Of a DNA stretch of 64,000 nucleotides, positions 54,080 through 64,000 are shown piece after piece. The notes below the pieces were generated by a model. The model did not search any database and had not been told where the DNA came from. It was given only the letters and a program-made list of their open reading frames with translations. Within the stretch, counting starts at the first letter, position 1, and each line of letters begins with the position of its first letter. Source of the stretch: Canna indica (lineage: Eukaryota; Streptophyta; Magnoliopsida; Zingiberales; Cannaceae); NCBI GenBank assembly GCA_034359265.1, contig CP136890.1, positions 83,849,501-83,913,500 of the forward strand, in the 5' to 3' direction. The position numbers and the translations under genes are program-made.

Positions 54080-54762
54080 TCATGTTGGTATTTGACTTAT
54101 GTTGGATTGATTATATTTGGCAAAAAGATTATCCGTCAGTTCTCGATTGTATATCAGTTGCAACTGTTGTAGAGTTTATGCTGAAGTTCTCAGTTGTATA
54201 TCAATTGTAACTGCTCTTGTTGTTGGAGTTTTAATTATACTAAAGCTTGATACTACGATGATGATTTTTAGTTTGCTGTAATTACTTATGCTTACATATA
54301 ATATCTCTATGTTATTTATTCATCTTTAATTATTTTTGAGTGTTTGATCAATAATTATGGAAGAAATAAAGTGGTCTTCATTGATGGACTGACGGTTATC
54401 TTGAAGCCTTTATGATCGAAGTCAATTATGAAAGAAATGAAGTGAACGATCTTCATTAATGGGCTAACGGTTTTCTTGAAGCTTTTATGGCTGAAGTAAC
54501 TATGATGCACTATGGCTGTCTTTTGAGTTTAAAGCTACTGAAGTTATGATTTTTTGTTAAGTAACATTTATGGAAGTTGATTGGCTTTCACTATTTATGA
54601 GGAAAGAGAAATTTTGAATCTGCAAGTCTCCTATGTCAACACAGTCAATTGCAACTGCTCTTGGTGTCGTAGAGATTATATATGTTTTTGTTAGTCAGCT
54701 GTTAATAAGTTACAACTGCTCTTGTTGCTCTAGAAATTATTAGTCAGTTATAACTGCTCATT

Positions 54763-55083
54763 TTCTCCCTAATTTTATTGATTAAATATTTTTTCTTTAT
54801 CAATTATACACTAGCTAACATATCTATAGGATATTTTTAATTAAAGTTAAAAAGAAAACATCATGAGAAATTATATTAATTACAATTGTTGTAGACCATA
54901 ATAATTACAAAGGAAAAAAAATAAGAGAGAAGAAATCCAATGTTAATTTCTTTCCTACTCAGTATTAATATTGGCTCGAAACTTACTTTTTCAAATTTTA
55001 TGTATCAATTATTTAATAAGGGCATTTAGAATATTAATCATAGCAATTAGGTACTTACAATTCAATATGTATTTGCTCATATC
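54763..55083. repeat. Direct repeat, copy 2 (about 320 bp)
   Basis: Second copy of 53767-54079 in the same orientation, shifted by about 996 bp, with small indels. It ends 100 bp before the LINE remains. Confidence 0.8.
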
Positions 55084-55254
55084 AAACTATGTCAAGGATT
55101 TTTGGTTAATTATATCTTGCAATCTTGCATTTTCCTTCTATACTCTATCGTAATATATTTTATGGTGGGTTTTTCCTTTCAATATCCTTAAATAAAACAA
55201 TTCTATATTATCTAGAAAATAATATTTGAAGATATTATTAATACATATTTCTTT

Positions 55255-56430
55255 GTGACCGGTGTTCCAAATAAACTTTGCTTTATATCCACCATAGCAA
55301 TTAGCAAACACATCGTTCATTCACTTGCTTCTAGCCTTCTACTATACCTAAAATCCAACTCACGTTTTCTTATTGTGGGCGTCTATGGGCCTCCCTCCCG
55401 TGAAGGCCGTCCTGAACTCATTCAAGAGCTATCCCTCGTGGACAGGAATTGTTTTGATCCTTTAATCATTGGCGAGGGTTTCAATATGACTAGACATGAT
55501 GATGAGCGAAGGAATTGCAGAGGCAACAACACTGATTCAAGAAGATTTTCAATTTTTATTACTGATTGTGAACTCATCGATCTTCCCATCTCAGGTATGA
55601 CCTACACCGGTCACACCTGGACAAATAACCAATAACTGCCAACCCTTACCAAGCTTGATAGTATTCTGATCAATCTCCATCTTGCAACTCTTCTTCCAAA
55701 TGCTTAGGTTCTAGGTTTTCCCAAGAAACTCTCTGATCATAGCCTCATGTTATTTCTAAACTTTGTGATCGGTGCGTTGGCAAAACGCACCCATAGATTG
55801 GAAAACTACTGGCTTGATCAATTCGAGTTCTCAAACATTATCCAGACTAGACTTCTTCTGAAACTCGATATTTATAACTCTTGTGGATCTACTCTAAAGA
55901 CCTGGTTGGCTGCCTAGAAGCAAATCAGGCATGTTCTCATCAAGTGGAACACTCTCAGGAGGAAAAGTTGGAGCACCAGAAGGAAAGAACTTGAGGATAA
56001 GATACACTCACTATATATCTACCAGCGCCGACTTTGATATCTTAAATCAGGAGGAGCTAGCAGATTTCAATGACTAAAAAAAGACCTTGACAAACTCTAC
56101 CATTATGAGGATCTCCATTGGTGACAAAGAGCAAAGAAATGATGGATCAAAAAGGATGATAGAAATACAAGATTCTTTCATCTATGTGCAACGAACGAAA
56201 GAAATTGTAATTGAATATCTGGTACTAATCGCCCAGATGGGAGGAGCACATATCAAATTCAAATTGCACACACTTTCGGTCATTCTATGTTAAGCTTTTA
56301 GGGAAACCAAAAAGAAGATTACTCAAGGTTCAATGACAGGAACTTTATCTGCCGCAACAGACACTTCTACAACATATGGCAAATCCTTTTACCAAAGAAG
56401 AAACTAGGAGGGTTATTTTTAATCTAAAAA
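55255..56430 (+). pseudogene. LINE endonuclease (APE type) and linker remains
   Basis: Open to 55635: FLIVGVYGPPSREGRPELIQ, then FDPLIIGEGFNMTRHDDERR (the GDFN catalytic block, altered), DSRRFSIFITDCELIDLPIS and TYTGHTWTNNQ. A stop follows, then LTKLDSILINLHLATLLPN, LSDHSLMLF (the SDH block) and KRTHRLENYWLDQFEF in the same region with stops. The NPFTKEETRRVIFNLKN-like segment just before reverse transcriptase lies at 56390-56430. Dead. Confidence 0.85.
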
Positions 56431-56439
56431 ATTAGAAAC

Positions 56440-58999
56440 TGTAACATTCGAGATATTATGGCTAATTGCTATTATTCTTTTTGTGTTTGCCAGACTAGCG
56501 GGCTGATTCGAGGTCGAGCTGAATCGACTCATGGTCCGGTGCGAGCTTGAGAGCTCGGGTAAGTAGAAATATATATAAGTTGTGTGTTTTCTTTACTTGT
56601 TAATTAAATTTGTATTGCATATGTTTGAGCATGTATTATTGATGCTTGTAGTTAGCGGATTTTGGATTCGGATTTGAGGCGAATGCGAGTTAACTAAAGG
56701 GATAGGGTGTAGATGAGGATTTGGGAGGGGATTATAAAATCCCCCCTAGGGCTAGGTGGATCCTACTTGGAGCCGCACAAGCCATCAGGAGAGAGAGGAG
56801 CCGCCAAGCCGCCGCCCCTGTCCCCCTCTCTTGGAGCCGCTGCCCCCTTTAGGAACCAAGTCGATGCCGCCTCGTGTGTGGCCGGATTTTGGAGGCCGCC
56901 ATTGGAAATTTCTTCTCTTTACTTCTTCCTAATCAGGTGAGGGGTTCTTCCTTCCTTTCTCTCTTCTTGTTCTTGTGTTCTTGAACCGTTTCCTTGGGTG
57001 TTGAGAAATCTTGTCGATTTTTCGTTTAAAATTGTGATTTCTCGTCGTTTTTTTTCTCGTGTTGCTATGAAAGAGGAGGCCCGAGGACCCCCTTTGTGGT
57101 CCAGCAGCCCTAGGATTGACCTAGGGGTACTCGGCCAAGGTGGGTAATGGGATGCCCTCAAGGTGTTTGTGAAATTGCCTAAGAGAGCATATTGTGTTTA
57201 ATGAGATTTAGATTTCTTGGTGATGAATCTTGCTATGTTCTTATGATGTTAAGTCTTGTTTAATGTTAAAATCATGAATCTCCGTGGGCTAAATTTATGA
57301 TTTTGTGTGAAAAGATTTGATTCTTGATGTCATAATTTATGTTCTTGATGGTTCTTGATTTATGAAGCATGAATCTTGATGTTGATGTAAGGATTTGATG
57401 CATGTTAAATTATATTTAGAAGATAGACTTTTTAATTGTTGTTTGTGATGATTGTAATATGGTTTGGCAATATTTTGGAATGATTATTGCTGTGATTTTC
57501 GTGCTAATTAATTAAACATGCTGAAAATCTAAACATGCTGAAATTTATGTTGGATTATCATTAATGATGTTGAGATTTGAAATTACTTTTGTGGTGCGTG
57601 ATGATTACTGAACATAGTAATGTAACCTATCATTTTAACTAAAAAACATAGTCTGAAAACATAGGACACTCTGGAAACTCGATTCGGCTTGGGTACACCA
57701 GAATTGGGCTCAAACAATAGGCTGAAAACAAAATCCCTAAAATAAAACCTAATTTCGGGAATTTAAATTTTAATTATAGAAACTAAAATTCAAGGGGCAG
57801 AATAAATTGTTAAAGAGCCAACAAAAAAATTTAATTGCATAAAACAAAATCTCATGAGTTGATGATACTACGGGTCTGGGGTGTCGAGAATGGGCATACT
57901 GTGTTGCAGCATTTTTCCCAGTAAGAACACCCCTAGGACACCGTGGAGGACACTTAACTTAAGTCTTGTTGGTGCCATGTCTTACATGAGTGACGAAGAG
58001 GCTCGGTTAGGAGTCGGATTGCAGGCCTGGGCCCAGAAGGTTGGATGGGCAAATCCCAACATGTGTTTATGGAATAAGTTCGGATGGGCGAATCCTGATT
58101 ATTCCCGTATTCTTTATGAAATAAGTTCGGATGGACGAATCCCGATTATTCCTGTAATTCTTTATGGAATAAATTCGGATGGACGAATCTCGATTATTCC
58201 TATTTTCTTTATGGAATAAGTTTGGATGGGTGAATCTTGATTATTCACGTATTTCTTTAAGGGTATGATTATAGAATAAGTTCGGACGGGCAAATCCCGA
58301 TTATTCTCATATCCCCTATATTGTGACTTGCATGCCTTACGACATAGGTAGGCAGATAGGCATGTTGTATATTCACTGCTATGTGAATAGGTTTGTCTTT
58401 GGGCATGAGATGGCCAAGTGGCCTGTTAGTTAGTCATACCACATGTTTTGCATTCTCACTACATGAGACATGTGTATATATGTATATTACTTTGTGGTTG
58501 GTTTTTGTGGTGGGGGTTGGTAGAATCGCTCACTGAGTTCCTTTGGACTCACCCTTATTTTCTTTCTTTCTTTTTTTTGCAGAGCCAGACCAGTGAGGTA
58601 GGCTAGAGCACTTGGTACGACTGGAGGGCAGAGGAGCTATATTGATCTCATAGTAGTCCTAGTTAGGGATCGTAGTCGAGTCTTGTTAGTACGTATTTGA
58701 TCATGCACTTGGTATTTTAGCATTCTTGGAGTTGTAGTCCTTTGGGACATTCATATGTTTTATTTCAGATTACGTTTCTTGATAAAAACTTATAAACTTT
58801 TCATTATTTATTTCCACACTCTATTTGGCTTGCTACTTTATTTTTTAAAATGAAAACTAATTTGGTTTCTCAGTTATAATAAAACTTATCTCATATTTTC
58901 GCTATATTTTATTCTGAGTTGGCATGTGCATGAGATAGACTGTGGGGTATAAGCATGTATACTCTGACCGGTCACGTGATCCTAGGACGGGGCGTGACA
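56440..58999 (+). mobile_element. Solo LTR, large Gypsy (Del/Tekay-like), 2.56 kb
   Basis: Runs from TGTAACATTCGAG to GGACGGGGCGTGACA, with flanks GAAAC (56435-56439) and GAAAT (59000-59004), a 5-bp duplication with one change. The LINE reading continues on both sides. The TGTAAC...GGGGCGTGACA ends and size resemble Del/Tekay LTRs; that lineage is inferred from the ends only. No internal domain or second LTR is present, so it arose by LTR-LTR recombination. The open frames at 56713 and 57881 are not taken as genes. Confidence 0.82.
58040..58316. repeat. 57-bp tandem repeat within the solo LTR
   Basis: Five diverged units of GGATGGACGAATCCCGATTA plus TTCC...TTTATGGAATAAGTTC. Confidence 0.85.
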
Positions 59000-59026
59000 G
59001 AAATCCCCTGGCCCTAACGGACTTTT

Positions 59027-59760
59027 CGTAAAATTTTGAAAAAAAAATTGCCTGAGTTTGGAGATTTTCTGACTTGCATTCTCAGCGATCTACAAGAAAA
59101 TCTGAGTAACATGAAAAGAATTAACAAGGCGCTTATCACACTCATTCCAAAAAAGAAAATATAGCCAGTGATTACTAGTCAATTTGGAGAATAGCCTAAT
59201 AAAAATTTTCTCTAAACTTCTGGCTAATAGGTTGGCTCCCTTCATAACTACTCTCGTTAACCGAACACAAGGTGCTTTTATATTTGGGAGAAGTAGTCTT
59301 GACTGTTACATGTTTGTCAACGAGATTATTTGGACCTGCAACCAAAGAAATGGCAACATCTGCACAATCAAAGTAGATCTCAAGAATTATTTAGATTTAG
59401 TGGATTGGGGTTTCCTTCTAGAACTTATGGAGGCTAGAGGCTTCCCTTCACCCTGGATTTTATTGGTCAACCAATTTTGTCATCCTCGACGTCATCGCTA
59501 CTTATAAATGGTTCCATTGGCCAATCCTTTGGGCACAAAAGAGGACTCCGACGTGATAACCCTCTCCCCCCCTCCTTTTTAACTTGGTTATGGATTCCCT
59601 ACCCAAACTGCTCTTGTGTGCCAATAAAAGAGGGACAATTACAGGAGCCCTTGCAGATCGAATACCTAATGGGATTATGCAAGTTTCATTTGCTTATAAT
59701 TTGGTGGTTTTCTGTGAAGCATCGAATTCTTGCCTTGATACTTTTTGATTGCTTTTAAAA
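59027..59760 (+). pseudogene. LINE reverse transcriptase remains
   Basis: Pieces in order: the SPGPNG-F motif at 59027, INKALITLIPKK (59120), SLIKIFSKLLANRLAPFITT with RTQGAFIFGRSSLD (open 59184-59507), TIKVDLKNYLDLVDWGFLLE, and GHKRGLRRDNPL-type QGDPLSP block in another frame. The catalytic FADD box is altered (SFAYNLVVF). Several shifts and stops. The C-terminal domains are removed by the Gypsy insertion. Confidence 0.88.
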
Positions 59761-59783
59761 TACTTTGAGTTAAGCTCGGGTCT

Positions 59784-60963
59784 TGATGACATGTTTATTT
59801 TCCATCTTTTGTTGCTTATTTTCATGCTAAATTTGAATTAAAGGCTTCCTAAAATATGTTTATTGTTTTGTTTAACTTTTAGGCAATAAATGATGGAAAG
59901 AAATAAAAAAGAATCCCTTTTGCACGTTTTTTGGCAACTGGAAATTGAAAAGACAACTGGATCTGGTCGCATTACATTGGACGTGCCCACGCCTTAACGA
60001 AGATACATGTGACAGACCCATAATTTACCATGTTGAAGGCTGGAATTTTGTTTCTAAGTTTTCATGCGAATTTAGACTATCCTTTTGTGTCTAAAACATT
60101 AAACCAAGATATTTGGTTGTTAGTTTATTGCCATGTAAGGTTGATTTGATTTTTATTTTCCATTCTAGTTAGGTTTGGAATTCTCCTATAAGAGGAGAAA
60201 AGTTGTAATGGACAGGGGCTGGTTTTTAGCTTTAGTTTTTAGGCCAGTTTTTAGTTTTAGTTTTTAGGGCTGGCAATTTCTTAGCTTTAGTCTTCTTTTG
60301 TATTTTGTTCTTTAAGTTTTCAGCAGTAGTTTATTTTTGAGAAAAAAATTATGTGAGTTTGAATTGTGTGGCTAATCCACTTTTTTTCTAGCTAAAGGGT
60401 GATTCGACGTTTCGGTACTATGGATTGTGAGATTCTTCTATGCTTAAAGTCTTTGTTCTTTAGTATTTCATTTATTTCCTGCGGAATCTATTCTATCATT
60501 TCTTTTTAATTATTTGTCTGTTACCAAATTATTAGAACAATAGTTAGTCTACCGGTATTGGTTGTTCCATGCCGGATTTAGAGACAAATTAGTCGTGATT
60601 GCTGTTCAATCCGAACTAATGGAATATTTGAATTAATATGACTTGTGAGATTGATATTCAATTCACAAAAGTCTATTAAAACGCTAGAAATAAAGAAAAC
60701 TATCCTTAGCGTCTATGATCAATCATATGAACCGAAATCGAGAACATACCTTTCTCCTAAATTTTAATCACTGTTTTTAATTACTGCTTTTAATTCAGTT
60801 TGCATCTAATCAAAAAAAATCCCCTCTTTTTAATCTCCCCTTTTTAATTTTTGGTTTCGAAAGAATTTAAAACTAACCAGTCTCTGTGGATTCGACCTTA
60901 CTTGTCACAACTACAAAATCTCAAGAAGTAGGTATTTATTTTTGGTGGATTCGACACCCATCA
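59784..60963 (+). repeat. 5' LTR of Gypsy copy 2
   Basis: 1180 bp from TGATGACATG to CGACACCCATCA, matching 3270-4556. The size difference comes mainly from a missing block near 60680. Confidence 0.85.
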
Positions 60964-60967
60964 AATT

Positions 60968-60987
60968 TTGGCGTCGTTGCCGGGGAC
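60968..60987 (+). promoter_or_regulatory. Primer-binding site, Gypsy copy 2
   Basis: TTGGCGTCGTTGCCGGGGAC, 4 nt after the LTR, of the Athila TGGCGCCGTTGCCGGGG type with one change. Confidence 0.88.
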
Positions 60988-61080
60988 TGATATTAATCAG
61001 TTTTAATTTTTTTGTTAACCAATTTTGACTGTGCAGAAAGAAATTCCAGACAGGTTAAACGTGGGCGCGTCTTAACGTTG

Positions 61081-62625
61081 ATGGTCAGATCTGATCGCAC
61101 AGGAGAACTCATCTACGACCCTGAGATTAAGAAGACTGCTAGAAGTCTTAGAAAGGCGACCCAACAACGAGGCAAACACGTTTTGGCACCCTCATCTTCA
61201 ACAACATACGAGACGTGGGCACGCCTTAACACTGAGATAGAAGCAGAACTAGAACATGAAGCAGAACCAGAAACAAAAATGGCTGAAAACAACCCGACTT
61301 TGCGCGAACTGGCTACTGAACCTTTCAACCAACCATCATTATGCATCACTTACCCAGGATTAGAGGTAAACTTTGAATTAAAATCTGGATTAATATATCT
61401 CTTGCCTATTTTCAGAGGACGTGAAAATGAAGACCCTCACAAGCATTTGAAGGAATTTCACGTTGTATGCTCAATAATGAAATCACATGGCATAGCCGAT
61501 GAGCAAATTAAGCTGCAAGCCTTTCCCTTCTCCATAGCCGATGTAGCCAAGGAGTGGTTGTTCTATCTTCCTCCTGGATCAGTCAATACATGGACAGATT
61601 TGCTGAGACTATTTTTTGACAAGTTCTTTCCAGCTTCACGAGCCGTTGGAATTAGAAGGGAAATCTGCGGAGTTATACAAAAAGACACAGAGACTCTACA
61701 TGAATATTGGGAAAGATTCAAACGATTATGTGCAAGCTGCCCTCAACATGGTATTTCTGAACAATTACTAATCCAATATTTTTATGAATGTTTACTACCC
61801 ACTGAAAGGAGGATGATGGATGCAGCAAGTGGTGGGGCTATAGTGAACACAACTCCTCAAGCCGCTAGGGAATTAATCTCCATCATGGCTGCCAATTCAC
61901 AACAATTTGGGTTCCGACAAGAACCTTCAAGAGGGATAAATGAGGTGAATGTATCCTCTCTTGAATCTAAAATTTTTCATCTAACTACTATGGTCCAGAA
62001 TTTGGTTGCAGGAAACACATCACAGACTAAAGTTTACGAAATTTGTGCTCACGTTGGTCATCCTACCGATATGTGTCCTACACTCCAAGATGATACTGAA
62101 AAATATGTCAATACTATTGGAGGATTTCCTAGCCTTCCACAAAGGAGATATGATCATTATTCAAACACTTACAACCCTAGATGGAGGGATCATCCAAATT
62201 TCAGCTATGGAGCACAACCATCAAATTTTTAGCAATTCCAACCTAAGAAACCTGGCCCGTCACAATAATACCCTTCAAGCTCAAGTACATCTCTTGAAGA
62301 CATTGTTAAATCACTTGCAATTAGTACACAACAATTTCAACATAAAACAAAAATAAGCATACAAGAAACAAGGGCAAGCATTCAAGTTTTGGATAACCAA
62401 ATTGGTCAATTGGTGTCATCCTTAAGCAAGTTGGAATCACAGGGCAAGCTGTCCTCGCAAACTATCATCAACCTAAAACAGAATGCTAGTGCAATAACTC
62501 TGAGAAGTGGAAAGGAGTTAGCAGAACCCAGTCTGCCAAGACGTGGGCACGCCCCAAAGACAGAACCCAATCTACCAAGACGTGGGCGCGCCTTAGAGTT
62601 AGAAACTGAAACTGAATACTGCTAA
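61081..62625 (+). pseudogene. Gypsy copy 2 gag (capsid), two in-frame stops
   Basis: First ATG at 61081 (MVRSDRTGELIYDPEIKK). Capsid core at about residues 100-270: LLPIFRGRENEDPHKHLKEF, AFPFSIADVAKEWLFYLPPG, FFDKFFPASRAVGIRREICG, ETLHEYWERFKRLCASCPQH and ERRMMDAASGGAI; this is the Retrotrans_gag fold. A stop TAG at 62230-62232 replaces a Gln codon (CAG in copy 1), and another follows near 62265. The same frame then continues with SSLSKLESQGKLSSQ and two SLPRRGHA/NLPRRGRA repeats to TAA at 62623-62625. A zinc-knuckle-like CAHVGHPTDMCP lies near residue 330. Virus-like particle protein, broken here. Confidence 0.88.
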
Positions 62626-62659
62626 CCAGAAACAAGATAAAATAGAACAACTGAGAACA

Positions 62660-63708
62660 TTGATTATCAAGCCCCCTTTTCCAAGAAGATTGGCCAAGTT
62701 TAAGAAGGAAAATGAAGAGAAAGAGATTCTTGAAACTTTTCGCAAGGTTGAAATTAATATCCCCTTACTTGACGACATTAAGCAAATACCTCGATATGCT
62801 AAATTTCTCAAGGAATTGTGCACCAACAAGAAAAAATTGATTGGTAATAAAAATATAAGTGTGGGAGGGAATGTTTCAGTTGTACTTCAAAGGAAATTAC
62901 CTACCAAATGCAAGGATCAAGGTATGTTTGTTATTTCCTGTAATATAGGCAACATTGGTATAAAAAGGGCTATGTGTGACTTAGGAGCATCTATAAATGT
63001 CATGTCATTGTCTATATATTCATCTTTAAACATTGGTCCAATGAAAAAGACAAGTGTGGTAATTCAATTGGCTGACCGAACTGTCACGGGCCAATTGTTT
63101 TGAGCGGAAGAACCCGTGCGGCACCCTTGCATCCCGTGCAAGGGATAAGCCTTAATCTAATTTACAAATATGTAGGGAACATTCCGTCATGATTCGTCGT
63201 CGCTCGGGCGCATCGAAAAGTCCCTAACAGAACGGTCGTTTACCCCGAAGGAGTGTTAGAAGATGTCCTAGTTCAACTAAATAATCTAATTTTTCTTGTA
63301 GATTTCTTTGTGCTTAACATAGAGAAAGATACTTCTTCCAACTCGTCTGAAATATTACTTGGGAGACCCTTCCTTAGCACAGCTAGGACAAAAATAGATA
63401 TGTATGATGACACACTAACTATGGAATTTGATGGGAAAGTCATCAAATTCAATATTTATGATACCATAAAATTTTCTAGCCAAAAACTTTGTGTTAACAG
63501 TATTGATTTTATTGGCATTTCAGCTCACGAAATATTTAATTTGAGTGTTATGGACATGAATATCAATCTGGATAGTATTGAAATTGATTATGAAAATAAT
63601 TTGCAGATTGAAATAAAGACGCTCAAAATCACAAAAACTAATGCTTCATGCCTAGAACCATTTACTTCTCGCACTAAGCTTCTACATTCTATTGTGCAGA
63701 TACCGTAA
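62660..63708 (+). pseudogene. Gypsy copy 2 aspartic protease region, interrupted
   Basis: Open from 62660 to the insertion at 63082: FPRRLAKFKKENEEKEILET, then KQIPRYAKFLKELCTNKKK, VVLQRKLPTKCKDQGMFVIS and CDLGASINVMSLSIYSSL, where DLGAS replaces the catalytic DTGAS-type motif as is common in Athila. After the 148-bp insertion the frame continues with YPEGVLEDVLVQLNNLIFLV, SSEILLGRPFLSTARTKIDM and TMEFDGKVIKFNIYD to TAA at 63706-63708. Processing enzyme of the Gypsy polyprotein, inactive here. Confidence 0.88.
63082..63229. mobile_element. Miniature, internally deleted relative of the 706-bp LTR
   Basis: Ends TGTCACGGGCCAA and AAGTCCCTAACA match the LTR of the 46966-50834 element. Only about the first 75 and last 75 bp are kept. 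A 4-bp duplication GAAC flanks it (63078-63081, 63230-63233). Removing it restores the protease reading ADRTVVYPEG. Confidence 0.88.
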
Positions 63709-63773
63709 TTGGGATAGAGGCCGCTGCCTAGGCATCTAAAATATGCAACTGGAGTTACGTGAAACATGATAGT

Positions 63774-63935
63774 AGAGTTTGGCCCATGACAGAAAATAGG
63801 GCGCTTCTAGGAGGCAACCCAAACATTAGGCATGCCCGCGCCTTAAACTCATAAAAATTGCAGCAGAGTCTGGCCCAAGACAGAAAATAGGGCGCTTTTG
63901 GGAGGCAACCCAAGTTCTAGGCGTGCCCACGCCTT
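63774..63935. repeat. Direct repeat in the Gypsy 3' region
   Basis: Two units (about 63774-63845 and 63864-63935) share GACAGAAAATAGGGCGCTT, GGAGGCAACCCAA and a terminal CATGCCCGCGCCTTA or CGTGCCCACGCCTTA motif. Non-coding. Confidence 0.85.
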
Positions 63936-64000
63936 ATTTATTAGTCTTTACTTTTGCATAATTTTCTTTTCAATTTTTTTAGATCTGTTTTTATTTTTCT

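Larger units (their letters stand above)
55190..59783 (+). mobile_element. LINE remnant split by a solo LTR
   Basis: A non-LTR retrotransposon on the plus strand whose left part (to 56439) encodes endonuclease and linker remains and whose right part (59000-59783) encodes reverse transcriptase remains. The solo LTR 56440-58999 sits between them. The right end is cut by the Gypsy LTR at 59784, and the 5' start of the endonuclease is lost or unreadable before about 55190. Many stops. Confidence 0.85.
59784..64000 (+). mobile_element. Gypsy (Athila-like) copy 2, runs off the window
   Basis: LTR 59784-60963, primer-binding site, gag (61081-62625), protease region (62660-63708), then a segment with twice-repeated GGAGGCAACCC that in Athila-type elements lies downstream of pol. 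Reverse transcriptase and integrase are not seen between protease and that segment, so this copy is probably deleted in pol. Clearly better preserved than copy 1 (3270-6190). Confidence 0.85.

Noticed and set aside
53767..55083. Direct repeats as LTRs of a TRIM element
   Set aside because: No TG/CA termini, primer-binding site, polypurine tract or target duplication could be found, so only a direct repeat is claimed.

Overview
The window is nuclear DNA of a flowering plant. Evidence: spliced exons with GT/AG borders, a plant-specific BTB-TAZ gene, plant-type CACTA, SIRE-like Copia, Athila-like Gypsy, LINE, SINE, hAT and Mutator-type elements, a nuclear tRNA-Arg, and AT-rich spacers. The species cannot be named from the sequence; GC-rich exons hint weakly at a monocot. 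There is no operon, phage or CRISPR structure.

Layout. 1-6.4 kb: end of a CACTA element, a tRNA-Arg(UCU) gene and a broken Athila-like Gypsy element. 6.4-19.7 kb: CACTA-A (TSD TAT), whose transposase is split near codon 12 by an 8.1 kb gag-only SIRE-like Copia element (6775-14884, TSD GTTTT). 19.9-25.9 kb: AT-rich spacer with a Mutator-type MITE, a SINE, a hAT MITE and a predicted miR165/166 target-mimic site (22575-22598). 25.9-32.2 kb: two deleted CACTA copies (C and D) within an older host element. 32.2-46.8 kb: one Copia element (E) opened up by CACTA-B (5.9 kb, transposase with only three nonsense codons), by CACTA-F (3.8 kb, carrying pieces of host genes and a solo SIRE LTR) and by a LINE that itself holds a hAT element. 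47.0-50.8 kb: a non-coding LTR retrotransposon whose two 706-bp LTRs look identical. 51.4-53.2 kb: the only clear host protein gene, a five-exon BTB/POZ-TAZ scaffold gene. 53.2-59.8 kb: repeats and a LINE split by a 2.56 kb solo LTR. 59.8-64 kb: a second Athila-like element with a small deleted LTR inside its protease gene.

How the parts relate. The CACTA copies of the CAGCAACGGC family hold complementary remains: B keeps the transposase but lost most of the second protein, D keeps the second protein but lost the transposase, and C keeps only traces of transposase. The most interesting signals are the miR166 mimic site, the gene-capturing CACTA-F (polygalacturonase exon plus two exons of a CWC16/YJU2-type splicing factor), a 90-bp-arm hairpin next to the CACTA-B transposase, and the very young non-coding LTR element about 0.5 kb upstream of the BTB-TAZ promoter.
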